64,000 bases of DNA from Niabella agricola (GCF_021538615.1 NZ_JAJHIZ010000003.1:2480001-2544000); one strand, 5' to 3'. Numbered from the stretch's first letter, positions 53,425-62,362 are shown. A program made the numbers and translations. Notes: generated by a model not told the origin, from the sequence alone.

Positions 53425-55218
53425 TTAAAAATAGTAATAGCCTGTGTTGATTAATTGATCAGCAATGCGGCGCCGCGCCTCCTTGCTGTTAAAGGGCTGT
53501 GCTTTGGTAAACCGCTTCAATCCCATCAGGATCATGCGCTGCTCGTCGCCTTCGGCAAACCCGTTGATGGCATCCTTGCCTGCTTTATTGATCTTGTCGG
53601 CCGCATCGTACAGGTATATCCGGGTCATGTCTGCATAGGCGGCCGCTGCGGCTTCACCGTTGGTTGCTGCGGTCTTCATGGTACGCAGCAGCATGCTTTC
53701 TGCATGGAATACATCCATGGCCATGTCGGCAATGTTCATCAGGATCTCCTGTTCACCTTCGATCTTCATCATTAATTTTTGTGCGGCAGCACCGGCTACC
53801 ATCAGGATTGCCTTTTTAAGATTGGCGATCAGTTTCCGTTCTTCCGCAAACGGCGTTTCGTCTTCCCCACCAAAGTCCGGGATGCTCATCAGTTCTTTTT
53901 GCACTTCCATGGCCGGCCCCATCAGGTTCAGCCTTCCCTGCATGGCACGTTTCAGTGTCATATCCAGGATCAGCAGCCGGTTGATTTCATTGGTACCTTC
54001 ATAAATCCTGTTGATCCGGCTATCGCGGTAAGCCCTGGAAATATTGTATTCTGAACTAAACCCGTTTCCACCGTGGATCTGTACCCCCTCATCTACCACA
54101 AAGTCCAGCAGCTCGCTTCCAAAAACCTTTAACATGGCACATTCAATAGCATATTCTTCTGCTGCACCCAGTAAGGCTTCATTAAAAGGTTTGCCTTCTG
54201 CCAGCAACTTTTTTTCAAACGCATCAATCCATTTAGCCGTACGGTACAGCGCCGATTCGGCAGTAAACATGCCAATGGCCATTTCCGCTATTTTATGCTT
54301 GATGGCCCCGAAATTACTGATGGGTTGTTTGAACTGTTCCCGCGTTTTTGCATATTCCAGCGATGTATTAAAGGCCTTGCGTGCCCCGCCCAGCGCTGCT
54401 GCACAAAGCTTCAGGCGCCCTATGTTTAATATATTAAAGGCAATCTTATGTCCTTTACCAATCTCCCCCAGTACGTTCTCAACAGGTACTTTCGCATCCT
54501 GGAAATATAATTGTACAGTAGAAGAGCCTTTGATGCCCATTTTCTGTTCCTCCGGTCCCTGGGTAAACCCTTCCATGCCACGCTCTACAATAAAGCCGGT
54601 AAATTTATCGCCGTCCACTTTGGCAAAAACGGTATATACATCTGCAAAGCCCCCATTGGTGATCCAGCATTTCTGTCCGTTCAGTAAATAATATTTCCCA
54701 TCATCACTTAGTTTGGCCGTGGTTTTCGCGCTTAGGGCATCGCTTCCGCTATTGGGTTCAGTAAGCCCATAGGCGCCGGTCCACTCACCGGTGATCAGCT
54801 TTGGAATATATTTTTGCTTTTGTTCCGGGTTTCCAAAATATAAAATGGGCAGGGTGCCGATGCCCGTATGCGCCGCAATGGCCACAGAAAACGAATGCCC
54901 TGCACCCAGGTATTCATTAATGATGGTGGAGGTTACAAAATCTTTCCCCAACCCACCGTATTCCTCGGGGAATGAGGTGGCCAGCAGTCCCTGTTCTCCG
55001 GCTTTTTGCACCAGCGATTTCATCAGCCCCGGTTCCATACTGTCAATACGGTCCAGGTTGGGCCACACCTCCGCTTCCAGGAACTGGTTGCACAAATCCC
55101 GGATCATTAACTGCTCTTCATCAAACTCGTTGGCAATAAATGTTGCGGCCGGGTCCTGTTCTTTTATCAGCCATTCCGCGCCTTTAGTGATCGTTTCGTT
55201 GTTTACAGCAGCATCCAT
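53425..55218 (-). CDS. Acyl-CoA dehydrogenase
   Basis: The 597-residue flavoenzyme introduces the alpha-beta double bond in acyl-CoA. It has the N-terminal helical domain, the YGLTEPNSGSDALSAKTTA and CWITNGGFADVYTVFAKVDG FAD/substrate blocks, and the C-terminal helical domain with the catalytic base Glu407 in RIYEGTNEINRLLI. An additional C-terminal helical region of about 180 residues makes it resemble the VLCAD/ACAD9-like group. It lies downstream of a MarR regulator that may control it. Confidence 0.95.
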   Translation of the reverse strand: MDAAVNNETITKGAEWLIKEQDPAATFIANEFDEEQLMIRDLCNQFLEAEVWPNLDRIDSMEPGLMKSLVQKAGEQGLLATSFPEEYGGLGKDFVTSTIINEYLGAGHSFSVAIAAHTGIGTLPILYFGNPEQKQKYIPKLITGEWTGAYGLTEPNSGSDALSAKTTAKLSDDGKYYLLNGQKCWITNGGFADVYTVFAKVDGDKFTGFIVERGMEGFTQGPEEQKMGIKGSSTVQLYFQDAKVPVENVLGEIGKGHKIAFNILNIGRLKLCAAALGGARKAFNTSLEYAKTREQFKQPISNFGAIKHKIAEMAIGMFTAESALYRTAKWIDAFEKKLLAEGKPFNEALLGAAEEYAIECAMLKVFGSELLDFVVDEGVQIHGGNGFSSEYNISRAYRDSRINRIYEGTNEINRLLILDMTLKRAMQGRLNLMGPAMEVQKELMSIPDFGGEDETPFAEERKLIANLKKAILMVAGAAAQKLMMKIEGEQEILMNIADMAMDVFHAESMLLRTMKTAATNGEAAAAAYADMTRIYLYDAADKINKAGKDAINGFAEGDEQRMILMGLKRFTKAQPFNSKEARRRIADQLINTGYYYF

Positions 55219-55442
55219 TGTTTTTGTTTTTTAAGTTTTTTAATACTTGGGGCTTTCACCGTTCGTGCATTGCCCCGGCATCGTTCCGCACCTTCCAGGC
55301 CAGGTGCCTTCCGGTACTGCCGCCCTCCGGGGCGCCGCCATTCAGGGTTGCGGCAACCCATCGGCTGTGGAATAAGGACCAGCTTTCCGGCTCATATTGA
55401 AAGCGCACCGCCAACAGCTTATAGCTGATGAACGACAGCGCT

Positions 55443-55883
55443 CTACCTTAAATTTTCGTACACAACTTTCAGTACTTCTTTACAAACTTCTATTTTATCC
55501 TGACTTACGCCTGCAAGTGCTTCTTCTACGGTTTCCTCTGCAAAACCGTAACAGGTATCCTGCATTTCCTTCGCTCTTTCCGTAAGATAAATCATATTCT
55601 TCCGGCGATCGGCCCGCGAAGGAATTCGTTTTACCATTCCTGCTTTCTCAAGGTTGTCTACCAAGCGGGTCATGCTGGGTTTATCCCGGAACGTAGCCTT
55701 GCAAAGATCCTGCTGACTAATGCCATCCTCCTTCCATAAATGGTACAGCACACTCCATTGTTCAATGGTCAGACTTAAATCCGCCTGATTGAACTTTTTC
55801 TGCAACCTCCGGGCAATAGCCGTACTGGCCACACTGGTAATGAAGCTGTACAATTCACTTTTTTTAAATTGGTTGTTTGGCAT
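55443..55883 (-). CDS. MarR family transcriptional regulator
   Basis: The 146-residue winged-helix regulator has LTIEQWSVLYHLWKEDGISQ, the recognition part QQDLCKATFRDKPSMTRLVD, and the wing VKRIPSRADRRKNMIYLT with DRRKN. It lies 224 bases upstream of the acyl-CoA dehydrogenase gene in the same orientation. Its own promoter has an exact -7 element at 55912-55905 and an 18-bp perfect palindrome at 55885-55902 just before the start codon, indicating autorepression. An acyl-CoA or fatty acid effector is plausible from context. Confidence 0.94.
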   Translation of the reverse strand: MPNNQFKKSELYSFITSVASTAIARRLQKKFNQADLSLTIEQWSVLYHLWKEDGISQQDLCKATFRDKPSMTRLVDNLEKAGMVKRIPSRADRRKNMIYLTERAKEMQDTCYGFAEETVEEALAGVSQDKIEVCKEVLKVVYENLR

Positions 55884-55884
55884 A

Positions 55885-55912
55885 TAGTTGTTTTAACAAC
55901 TAACCAAAGTTA
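55885..55912 (-). promoter_or_regulatory. Promoter and palindromic MarR operator
   Basis: TAACTTTG on the minus strand at 55912-55905 is an exact -7 element. TAGTTGTT-TT-AACAACTA at 55885-55902 is a perfect 18-bp palindrome covering the transcription start area, two bases before the ATG. Repressor bound here would block initiation. Confidence 0.75.
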
Positions 55913-55976
55913 GTTTATTTTTTTATCACTCCAACATTTGGGAATTGATTCTGCTCAATAAACCAAATAAAAGAAC

Positions 55977-56027
55977 GGCGGCATCAAAAGTCCGTTTCCC
56001 GGGGGGAATAAAACTTTTGATACCGCC
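55977..56027 (-). terminator. Terminator of the lipoprotein gene
   Basis: GGCGG and ATCAAAAGT at 55977-55991 pair with ACTTTTGAT and CCGCC at 56013-56027, with one internal mismatch. The plus-strand AAATAAAAG before it yields TTTTATTT on the minus strand. Confidence 0.75.
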
Positions 56028-56068
56028 TTTGTCTTCCAGGTTCGGGAAGAACTCGTAAATATGAAAGG

Positions 56069-56656
56069 TTAACTACCGGTTTCGATGGCCTGGTTTTCTT
56101 TCAATGAAAGAGCGGCCCGGTGTAATATTAATTGTTCCTGGTTTTTGTTAAAACTCACCTCAACCCAACCGGCGTAGGTCCGGCCATTACGGGTGATCCG
56201 AAATGGAATAAACCGGTGATCCGCTGTTGTCCAGTCGCCCCGCCAGAATACCTGATCATTTTCGTTGGTTACCCGCTCCGTAAGTAATGCGGCAACCCCT
56301 TCCGCCCAATGATACCCATTGAAATCCTGTACACTGACCTGCTGTTTTGGGGACATTACCGGGATGCGGTCATCTGTATTTACCGGCAGCCGGGTTGTGG
56401 AGTAAACCTGAACCCGCCATTGCTGCTTATCTTCCTTGTTGATCGGATCTCCCACCAGTGCCGTTCTAAAAGCCAGGTCTTCCGTTCCGTTTGCATCTGC
56501 ATCAACCGAACCTTTCTGACCAAACGCTACCGTCCGGTTATGCAGATCGGTATATTGTATGGTGGCGTCCGGAAGTTCCGGTACAGGAGGATCCTTTTTT
56601 TTATTACAACTGCCGGCTATTGCGATGGCAGAAAGGCAGTACAGGATAATACGCAT
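56069..56656 (-). CDS. Lipoprotein, unknown function
   Basis: The 195-residue protein starts with a lipoprotein signal ending AGSC, with Cys17, followed by a Lys-rich linker. The mature portion, beta-rich, includes VDADANGTEDLAFRTALVGD, reminiscent of a calcium-binding D-x-D-x-N-G-x-x-D loop, and FRITRNGRTYAGWVEVSFN near the C-terminus. The family is not recognised. It is monocistronic, with a terminator behind it, and divergent from the hydrolase gene. Confidence 0.72.
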   Translation of the reverse strand: MRIILYCLSAIAIAGSCNKKKDPPVPELPDATIQYTDLHNRTVAFGQKGSVDADANGTEDLAFRTALVGDPINKEDKQQWRVQVYSTTRLPVNTDDRIPVMSPKQQVSVQDFNGYHWAEGVAALLTERVTNENDQVFWRGDWTTADHRFIPFRITRNGRTYAGWVEVSFNKNQEQLILHRAALSLKENQAIETGS

Positions 56657-56769
56657 TGTTTTTTTTCAAAAGTATTGAACCGGCAGGCGCCGCCGCCCTG
56701 TACATGTAATGAATTGCTGTTTTTTTGTGACGAAATCGCTTTTTTAATCCTGTATTGCGGGGCCCGCCA

Positions 56770-57630
56770 GTGAAAAACACCGAAATTGCAATATTACCGG
56801 AAAGTTTCAAACCGGCACATCTGGAACAGAAATACATTTTATACAGGCAATCGGTCATTAGTTATGGCGTTAGCGGCACCGGCGCTCAACCGGTGGTCTG
56901 TTTCCACGGCTTCAATGAATCGGCGCAGGCATTTTCAGTTCTTAAAAACAACACCAACCGGTTTACCATCCTGGCCATTGATGCGCCGTTTCATGGAAAT
57001 ACCCGCTGGAGGGAAGGGTGCCGTTTTACGCCGGACCAGCTTCATGAAATCCTGCAACTGGTGTTGACCGCGGAGTCTTTTGCTGCCACAACGCCGCTCA
57101 TCCTGGTGGGATTTAGCCTGGGCGGGCGCATCTGTTTATCCTACTACCAGCAATATCCCCAAAACGTTCAACAGTTGCTGTTACTGGCCCCGGATGGTCT
57201 GGAAATGAGTTTCTGGTACTGGTGCTCTGCACATACGATGATAGGTAATCGTCTTTTTGCATTTACGATGAAACACCCGTGGTGGCTGATAAAATTTGCG
57301 GGCATCCTGAATAAAGCCGGAGTGATCAATGCCGGGGTCAAAAAGTTTACCATTCATTATCTCCACCGGCCGCAGGTACGTCAAATGCTGTATACCACCT
57401 GGACAGCCTTTCGCTTTTTTAAACCCGATATTGCACAGATAAAAAAAATAATTGCCCGCAGACAAACATCCGTGCAGCTTTATTTTGGAAAATACGATAG
57501 TGTGATCCCTGCGAGGCGCGGTTTTCAGTTTATAAAAAACATCGAACCGTTTGCCCAAACCTATGTACTGGAAACGGGCCACCGGCTGTTGCAGGACAAA
57601 ACAGTGCACCGGGTTCTTGATTTACTTTAA
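56770..57630 (+). CDS. Alpha/beta hydrolase
   Basis: From the GTG at 56770 the protein has 286 residues. The hydrolase blocks are VVCFHGFNESAQAF (oxyanion region), LAIDAPFHGNTRW, the nucleophile elbow VGFSLGGRI with Ser116, LYFGKYDSVIPARRG with the acid Asp, and ETGHRLLQDK with His. There is no signal peptide. A TTG five codons upstream is an alternative start. The substrate is unknown. A hypothetical protein and a glycosyltransferase gene follow on the same strand. Confidence 0.88.
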   Translation: MKNTEIAILPESFKPAHLEQKYILYRQSVISYGVSGTGAQPVVCFHGFNESAQAFSVLKNNTNRFTILAIDAPFHGNTRWREGCRFTPDQLHEILQLVLTAESFAATTPLILVGFSLGGRICLSYYQQYPQNVQQLLLLAPDGLEMSFWYWCSAHTMIGNRLFAFTMKHPWWLIKFAGILNKAGVINAGVKKFTIHYLHRPQVRQMLYTTWTAFRFFKPDIAQIKKIIARRQTSVQLYFGKYDSVIPARRGFQFIKNIEPFAQTYVLETGHRLLQDKTVHRVLDLL

Positions 57631-57734
57631 TTTTAATCCTAAATGTCGCTATTAGAAAATTGTTAAATCATCTTATCCTGCTTTATTTAAAAATACGAAT
57701 CATTTAGTTTTCCACTTCAAAACAAACCAGGCAT

Positions 57735-58676
57735 ATGGCCCGACTATCTGCACTTATAAGCACCGCAATACTCCTGTCCTCTTCACTGATCTGTTTACGG
57801 GTATTTTCCCAAACACCTTCCCGCTGCTTTTATAAAACAGTAAAAAAAAATAAACAGCATTATATAGAATGTATCAACAACATGATAAAGGTTTACAAAA
57901 TGGGTGTATATGTTGATAAGGCGGGAACAGGACCTGCAGTTATCTTCATTGATACGCTTTATCCAACCTCAGACCATGTATTCAAAAGCCGGCAATATTT
58001 ACTGGATACCAGTGTTGGCGGCTATTTCCTGCAAACCGGTAAAAATGAAAAATTACCCATAAAAAAAGTAGCGACCACCGGCGAAGCCGATTCTATTTTA
58101 AATCATGCCTATTTTCTGAAAAGTTATTTTGCGCTTTCACACAGCCTGAATAGCTGCTTTCCCTTATACCATTATACATTTAGAAACGGGTACGTTGCCT
58201 GGAACAGCGTTCCCGGAAAAAACCAGGACCATTATGCGTTTATAAGCAGAACGGATAAAGCCGTCAAAAATATCGAAGACAGCACCGCCCGGGAACAAAC
58301 CCGGTTTTCAAATACAACAAACTTTATCCTTCGCAATGCCGAAACAATTCCTTATACAATACTTATCGATAGTTTAAAAACCTTGCCTGCTGAATACCCC
58401 TCTTCAAGCAGGTATTTTAGTGAAGTTGTTTATCAGGTAGCCCTGGTACAACCTCACTATTTTTTTAATATCCTGCAGGACTTCTATGCAAAAAAGGAGC
58501 TTATGTTTGCTGCAGTAGCATACGACAAAAAGCTGGTAAGACTACTCCGGCAAACACCCGGCACATCAACAATGAAAAAAGCTTTTTTTAAAGAATACCG
58601 GCAGGATAAATTGGCTACTTATAAGGTCATAGGGCTCTATACAGCCATTACAATCGGGTTAATCCTTTTATTGTGA
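57735..58676 (+). CDS. Exported protein with C-terminal membrane anchor, unknown
   Basis: The 313-residue protein has an N-terminal signal peptide (about 1-26, ending VFSQ) and a hydrophobic segment at the very C-terminus (GLYTAITIGLILLL), so it is an exported, tail-anchored protein. The middle is Tyr- and Lys-rich and has no motif I recognise. It lies 104 bases after the hydrolase and before the glycosyltransferase gene. Its role is unknown. Confidence 0.7.
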   Translation: MARLSALISTAILLSSSLICLRVFSQTPSRCFYKTVKKNKQHYIECINNMIKVYKMGVYVDKAGTGPAVIFIDTLYPTSDHVFKSRQYLLDTSVGGYFLQTGKNEKLPIKKVATTGEADSILNHAYFLKSYFALSHSLNSCFPLYHYTFRNGYVAWNSVPGKNQDHYAFISRTDKAVKNIEDSTAREQTRFSNTTNFILRNAETIPYTILIDSLKTLPAEYPSSSRYFSEVVYQVALVQPHYFFNILQDFYAKKELMFAAVAYDKKLVRLLRQTPGTSTMKKAFFKEYRQDKLATYKVIGLYTAITIGLILLL

Positions 58677-58766
58677 GGCGGAACAATACCCGGCATAAGA
58701 TGTCTTCATGCTGCTGGCCATCACCGCTGCACATTTTCAACCCGGAACCGTTAGCTTTGCTGTTTC

Positions 58767-59915
58767 ATGTGGTTCACCGGCATTTTATGTTTCTTGTTTG
58801 TTATTTACACATTTCTGATCCTGTTTTATACAAAAAGCTGGAAACAGATCCCCTTGCAAACCCTGGAGCCCGATGATGCAACTCCCGGTCATCCGGTTAC
58901 CTTTTCAGTTATCATTCCCGCCAGGAATGAAGCCCCCAATATCCTACACCTGCTGGAATCGATAAAACAACAGGCATATCCCTTTCATCTTTTTGAAGTA
59001 ATCGTTGTAGATGATCATTCGGAAGACGATACAGCGGCCCTCGTAGCACAGTTCCGCGCCGCCAACAATGCAACGTTTTTGATCAACCTTATCCGGCTCA
59101 CCGGCGGAGCACTGAACTCCTATAAGAAAAAAGCCATTGAAACCGGGATAGCCGCAGCGCAGAACAAATGGATCGTTTGTACCGATGCCGACTGTATGGT
59201 TCCGGCCGGCTGGCTGCAGGCGTTTGCACAGACAATTCATAAAACGGACCCGGTATTTATTGCGGCGCCCGTTGCATTTCTAGAAGAAAAAACGGTGGTG
59301 AATGTATTCCAGGACCTGGATTTCCTGACATTGCAGGGAATTACGGGTGCTTCTGTTTATAAAAATATACATACCATGTGCAATGGCGCCAACCTGGCTT
59401 ACCGGAAGGATGTATTTGCGGAGGTGGACGGATTCAGGGGCATTGACACTATTGCCTCCGGAGATGATATGCTGCTGATGCACAAAATATGGAAACGGTA
59501 TCCACATCGCATTGCCTATCTTAAGTCCCGGCAAGCGATTGTTAAAACTGCGGCCGCGTCCAGCTGGAAGGCATTCATCAATCAACGCATCCGTTGGGCC
59601 AGCAAGGCCACCAGTTATGACGACAAGCGCATCTTTGCCGTGTTGTTGCTGGTATATCTTTTTAACCTTTCGTTTTTGGTCTTGTTCTTTGCGGGTTTTG
59701 TAAACAGCACCAGCCTGTATCTACTGCTTACCTTTTGGATCTTAAAAACCGTTATCGAATATCCTTTTATTAAAAGCGTAGCACAGTTCTTTGGCAAGGG
59801 ATCGCGATTAAAATATTTTTTTCTGTTCCAGCCGCTACATATCGGGTACACGATACTTGCAGGGTTCCTGGGAAGTTTTGGCCGGTATGAGTGGAAGGGA
59901 CGCCAGGTAAAATAA
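58767..59915 (+). CDS. Membrane-bound family 2 glycosyltransferase
   Basis: The 382-residue protein has an N-terminal membrane helix (3-21), a GT-A domain with VIIPARNEAPNI, EVIVVDDHSEDDT and CTDADCMVPAG (the DxD-like DAD), then QRIRWASKA (Q/RxxRW motif), and three C-terminal membrane helices. This is the build of processive or lipid-linked GT2 enzymes. It transfers a sugar from a nucleotide donor to an acceptor on the cytoplasmic membrane face; the sugar is unknown. It is followed by an ABC permease gene with a separate promoter. Confidence 0.93.
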   Translation: MWFTGILCFLFVIYTFLILFYTKSWKQIPLQTLEPDDATPGHPVTFSVIIPARNEAPNILHLLESIKQQAYPFHLFEVIVVDDHSEDDTAALVAQFRAANNATFLINLIRLTGGALNSYKKKAIETGIAAAQNKWIVCTDADCMVPAGWLQAFAQTIHKTDPVFIAAPVAFLEEKTVVNVFQDLDFLTLQGITGASVYKNIHTMCNGANLAYRKDVFAEVDGFRGIDTIASGDDMLLMHKIWKRYPHRIAYLKSRQAIVKTAAASSWKAFINQRIRWASKATSYDDKRIFAVLLLVYLFNLSFLVLFFAGFVNSTSLYLLLTFWILKTVIEYPFIKSVAQFFGKGSRLKYFFLFQPLHIGYTILAGFLGSFGRYEWKGRQVK

Positions 59916-59939
59916 TCCGGTTACAGATCGGTTTTTTCT

Positions 59940-59947
59940 TACATTTG
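59940..59947 (+). promoter_or_regulatory. -7 promoter element TACATTTG, near-leaderless
   Basis: This is an exact TAnnTTTG match with only six bases between its final G and the ATG at 59954, so the mRNA should start at or within a base or two of the start codon. Confidence 0.6.
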
Positions 59948-59953
59948 AAACGC

Positions 59954-61039
59954 ATGCAATTATTCTCCATATTCCGCCAGCCTGCCTGGAAACGACTCAA
60001 AAAAAATAAAGGAGCCCTGGCGGGTTTATGCGTGATTCTTTTTTCCATCTTCGTAGCAATCTTCTGTTATTTCCTGGCAGAAGATGCGTCTCCCAATGCC
60101 AACCGCATTATTCTTGAGATCGGGGGTGCCAAGCCCGGGAGGAAGCAAACTTTTTTAAAAGTAATAAAAGAACAGCAGCCAGATTTTTCCGGCCTGGTAC
60201 AGCAGCTGCTGAATGGCCGGCCGGACCAGGCGGATTATATTCCCATTACCAGTTACCGGTATACATCCGACAGCGTTTTCGTTGATAAATATATTGATGA
60301 AGGCGTTACAGAGCAGGTGCATTTTGCAAAAGCACAACTGGCCCAAACACCCATTGTGACAAAAACGTTCTGGCTGGGAACCGACAGTTACGGGCGGGAT
60401 ATCCTCAGCAGGCTTATTGTGGGCACGAGGGTGAGTCTTAGTGTAGGGATGATTACTGTGCTGATCTCTATCAGCATCGGATTGATCCTTGGTTCGCTTG
60501 CCGGGTTTTACAGGGGCAGGATCGACGAAGCCATTATGTGGTTCATCAATGTGATCTGGAGCATCCCTACATTACTATTGGTTTTTGCCATTACATTGGC
60601 GTTGGGCAAAGGCTTCTGGCAGGTATTTATTGCTGTGGGATTAACGATGTGGGTGAACGTGGCGCGGCTTGTGAGGGGGCAGGTGCTGGCGGTAAGAGAA
60701 CTGGAATATATTGAAGCCACTAAGGCGCTTGGATTTAAAAATGCGCGGATCATTGCGGGGCATATATGGCCCAATATTATGGGACCCGTATTGGTGATTG
60801 CAGCGGCCAACTTTGCGTCGGCCATTGTTATTGAAGCCGGGCTCAGCTTCCTGGGTGTTGGTGTACAACCGCCTCAACCCAGCTGGGGACTAATGATCAA
60901 GGAAAACTATAATTTCATTATTACTCAAAACCCCATGCTGGCGCTGGCCCCGGGATTTGCTATCATGATCCTTGTGCTGGCGTTTAATCTTTTTGGAAAC
61001 GGTTTACGAGATGCACTCAACGTAAGAGGAAAACTGTAA
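59954..61039 (+). CDS. ABC transporter permease (DppC/OppC type)
   Basis: From the ATG at 59954 the protein has 361 residues. There is an N-terminal helix (QPAWKRLKKNKGALAGLCVI), a periplasmic insertion of about 100 residues, then the BPD_transp_1 domain with FWLGTDSYGRDILSRLIVGT, LGSLAGFYRGRIDEAIMWFI and the EAA loop EYIEATKALGFKNARIIAGH. It belongs to dipeptide/oligopeptide importers. The second permease, ATPases and binding protein are not in this window, as often in Bacteroidota where the parts are scattered. A longer frame starting at 59891 overlaps the preceding gene. Confidence 0.92.
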   Translation: MQLFSIFRQPAWKRLKKNKGALAGLCVILFSIFVAIFCYFLAEDASPNANRIILEIGGAKPGRKQTFLKVIKEQQPDFSGLVQQLLNGRPDQADYIPITSYRYTSDSVFVDKYIDEGVTEQVHFAKAQLAQTPIVTKTFWLGTDSYGRDILSRLIVGTRVSLSVGMITVLISISIGLILGSLAGFYRGRIDEAIMWFINVIWSIPTLLLVFAITLALGKGFWQVFIAVGLTMWVNVARLVRGQVLAVRELEYIEATKALGFKNARIIAGHIWPNIMGPVLVIAAANFASAIVIEAGLSFLGVGVQPPQPSWGLMIKENYNFIITQNPMLALAPGFAIMILVLAFNLFGNGLRDALNVRGKL

Positions 61040-61135
61040 GGTCGTCAGCATGCGCGCCATTACACAACGCGTTGCTATTGCATCCCCATTGAAATTGGAC
61101 ACAACCATCGCATCAACTAAAAGGCCTAAACGACC

Positions 61136-61603
61136 CTAGTCCAGCACTTTTACATTTCTGGCAAAGCTTTCCTCAAGAGAGATCAGCGTTTCAGTTCTTT
61201 CGATGCCTTTGATCTTTTGCAGTTTCTCGTGCAGTACGTTCCGCAACTCGCTGATGTCCTTACAAATGATCTCTGCAAACATGCTATAGTTTCCGGTCGT
61301 ATAATTGAGCCGTACCACTTCCTTTAACTTATACAATTCCTTGGCTACAGAATCATAAAGAGAACTTTCTTTCAGATAAATGCCGATAAAAGCGATTACA
61401 TCATACCCTAATAGTTTCAGGTCTGTATTTAATTTCGTACCTTTCACTATGCCGTCTTTCTGCAGTTTTTTTATGCGCACATGTATGGTACCGCCTGATA
61501 CAAAAAGCTTTTTACCGAGGTCGGCATAAGAGATCTCTGCATCCTCCATCATGTGCTGGATGATCTGCAAATCGAGTTTGTCCAGATTCAATTTATTGTT
61601 CAT
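61136..61603 (-). CDS. Lrp/AsnC family transcriptional regulator
   Basis: The 155-residue protein has the N-terminal helix-turn-helix KLDLQIIQHMMEDAEISYAD, LGKKLFVSGGTIHVRIKKL, and the C-terminal RAM ligand-binding domain (VIAFIGIYLKESSLYDSVAK, VVRLNYTTGNYSMFAEIICK). It regulates amino acid related genes in the family and binds AT-rich DNA. Its upstream region of 110 bases is very AT-rich and directly adjoins the divergent promoter of the ncRNA at 61726, which could therefore be a target. Confidence 0.95.
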   Translation of the reverse strand: MNNKLNLDKLDLQIIQHMMEDAEISYADLGKKLFVSGGTIHVRIKKLQKDGIVKGTKLNTDLKLLGYDVIAFIGIYLKESSLYDSVAKELYKLKEVVRLNYTTGNYSMFAEIICKDISELRNVLHEKLQKIKGIERTETLISLEESFARNVKVLD

Positions 61604-61687
61604 TTAGGCAATGTTGATTTCAAATAATTTAACAATCATTGCAAATATTTAAACATTTTCTATATTTTCAAAATTTTTATTGAATTA

Positions 61688-61720
61688 TTTGGAATGAACA
61701 GGGAAGATTCTCTATTTTTG
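61688..61720 (+). promoter_or_regulatory. Promoter of the tRNA-like ncRNA
   Basis: TTTG at 61688-61691 and TATTTTTG at 61713-61720 match the -33 and -7 consensus with a 21-base spacer. This is the best complete promoter seen in the window. No coding frame follows; the ncRNA does. Confidence 0.78.
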
Positions 61721-61725
61721 TTCTA

Positions 61726-61930
61726 TCAAACGCTGAAACAGCGGGTTCTTTTACACTGTGGGGTGATGAAATTTTTGGCAGACATGCCCTCTTGTCTCGG
61801 GGGTGAGGAGTCCAGGATAAACACAGCATAGAGCCGGTTCCGATTTCGGTTGGGACCGACCGGGGTTGACCACCACGGAATTTGTGTTGCGGCTAACTGC
61901 CTCGTGGAGGTTCGAGCCCTCCCCCTACAG
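61726..61930 (+). ncRNA. tRNA-like non-coding RNA with a ~100-nt variable arm
   Basis: The RNA starts near 61726 with a short hairpin (CGCTG-AAA-CAGCG, 61731-61743). From 61757 a class II tRNA shape follows: acceptor TGTGGGG pairs with CCCTACA (61923-61929); D-stem ATG/CAT with GG in the loop; anticodon stem CCCTC/GGGGG (61787-61803) around loop TTGTCTC; T-arm GGAGG-TTCGAGC-CCTCC (61906-61922); discriminator G at 61930. The variable region, 61804-61905, is closed by GAGG/CCTC and contains an AACACA/TGTGTT helix and a GC-rich hairpin near 61834-61863. Normal class II variable arms are 10-20 nt. CCA is not encoded. I know no matching RNA family; tmRNA and RNase P do not fit. Confidence 0.65.
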
Positions 61931-61935
61931 CTTTT

Positions 61936-61969
61936 AAAAAGTCTTACAAGCAATATTGTAAGACTTTTT
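61936..61969 (+). terminator. Strong intrinsic terminator of the ncRNA
   Basis: AAAAAGTCTTACAA at 61936-61949 pairs fully with TTGTAAGACTTTTT at 61956-61969 around a 6-base loop, with the T-run continuing. It begins five bases after the tRNA-like 3' end. Confidence 0.92.
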
Positions 61970-61970
61970 T

Positions 61971-62348
61971 ATTGGCGGTAATTGTATGCTTACCGTTTAT
62001 ATAGTACCCCAAGCAGCAATCAATTTGCAGATACTATATTTACTTTTTACAGCTCCTTTCAATCATTTGGTTTCAACTGATATAGATCGGCAGGATTGTA
62101 ATCCATCTGCCGCGCAAACCTCTTATTTCATATATGCTTTGCTGAATAACAGTTAATTGCATGATGTTTTCATCTTTTAGTGATTCACCTGTTTTCAACA
62201 TCAACTTACGCCATTTTATTATACCGAAAAACCGAAACACATGCAGGAACCAGGCCCGTTGCCCGCGGTATCAGCCAGATGATCCCCGGCCACAAAAAAT
62301 GGTTTCATCTCCCCAAAATTACCGGTATCCTGCCTCCTTCATTTTAGT
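61971..62348. other. Gap between ncRNA and pheS, no gene seen
   Basis: About 380 bases separate the terminator from the pheS promoter. A 78-codon frame at 62161-62397 overlaps the pheS start and has random composition. No tRNA, repeat or leader-peptide attenuator is evident. Confidence 0.5.
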
Positions 62349-62356
62349 TATCTTTG
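62349..62356 (+). promoter_or_regulatory. pheS -7 element TATCTTTG, near-leaderless
   Basis: This is an exact consensus match with six bases between the final G and the ATG at 62363; the transcript should begin at or next to the start codon. It also decides the start over an in-frame TTG at 62354, which is inside the element. Confidence 0.7.
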
Positions 62357-62362
62357 CCCGCT

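Noticed and set aside
61757..61930. Interpretation of the ncRNA as RNase P RNA or tmRNA
   Set aside because: The GAGGAGTCC and CACGGAA segments faintly recall RNase P core motifs, but order, spacing and total length do not fit. tmRNA would need a resume codon, tag frame and its own 5' consensus, which are absent.
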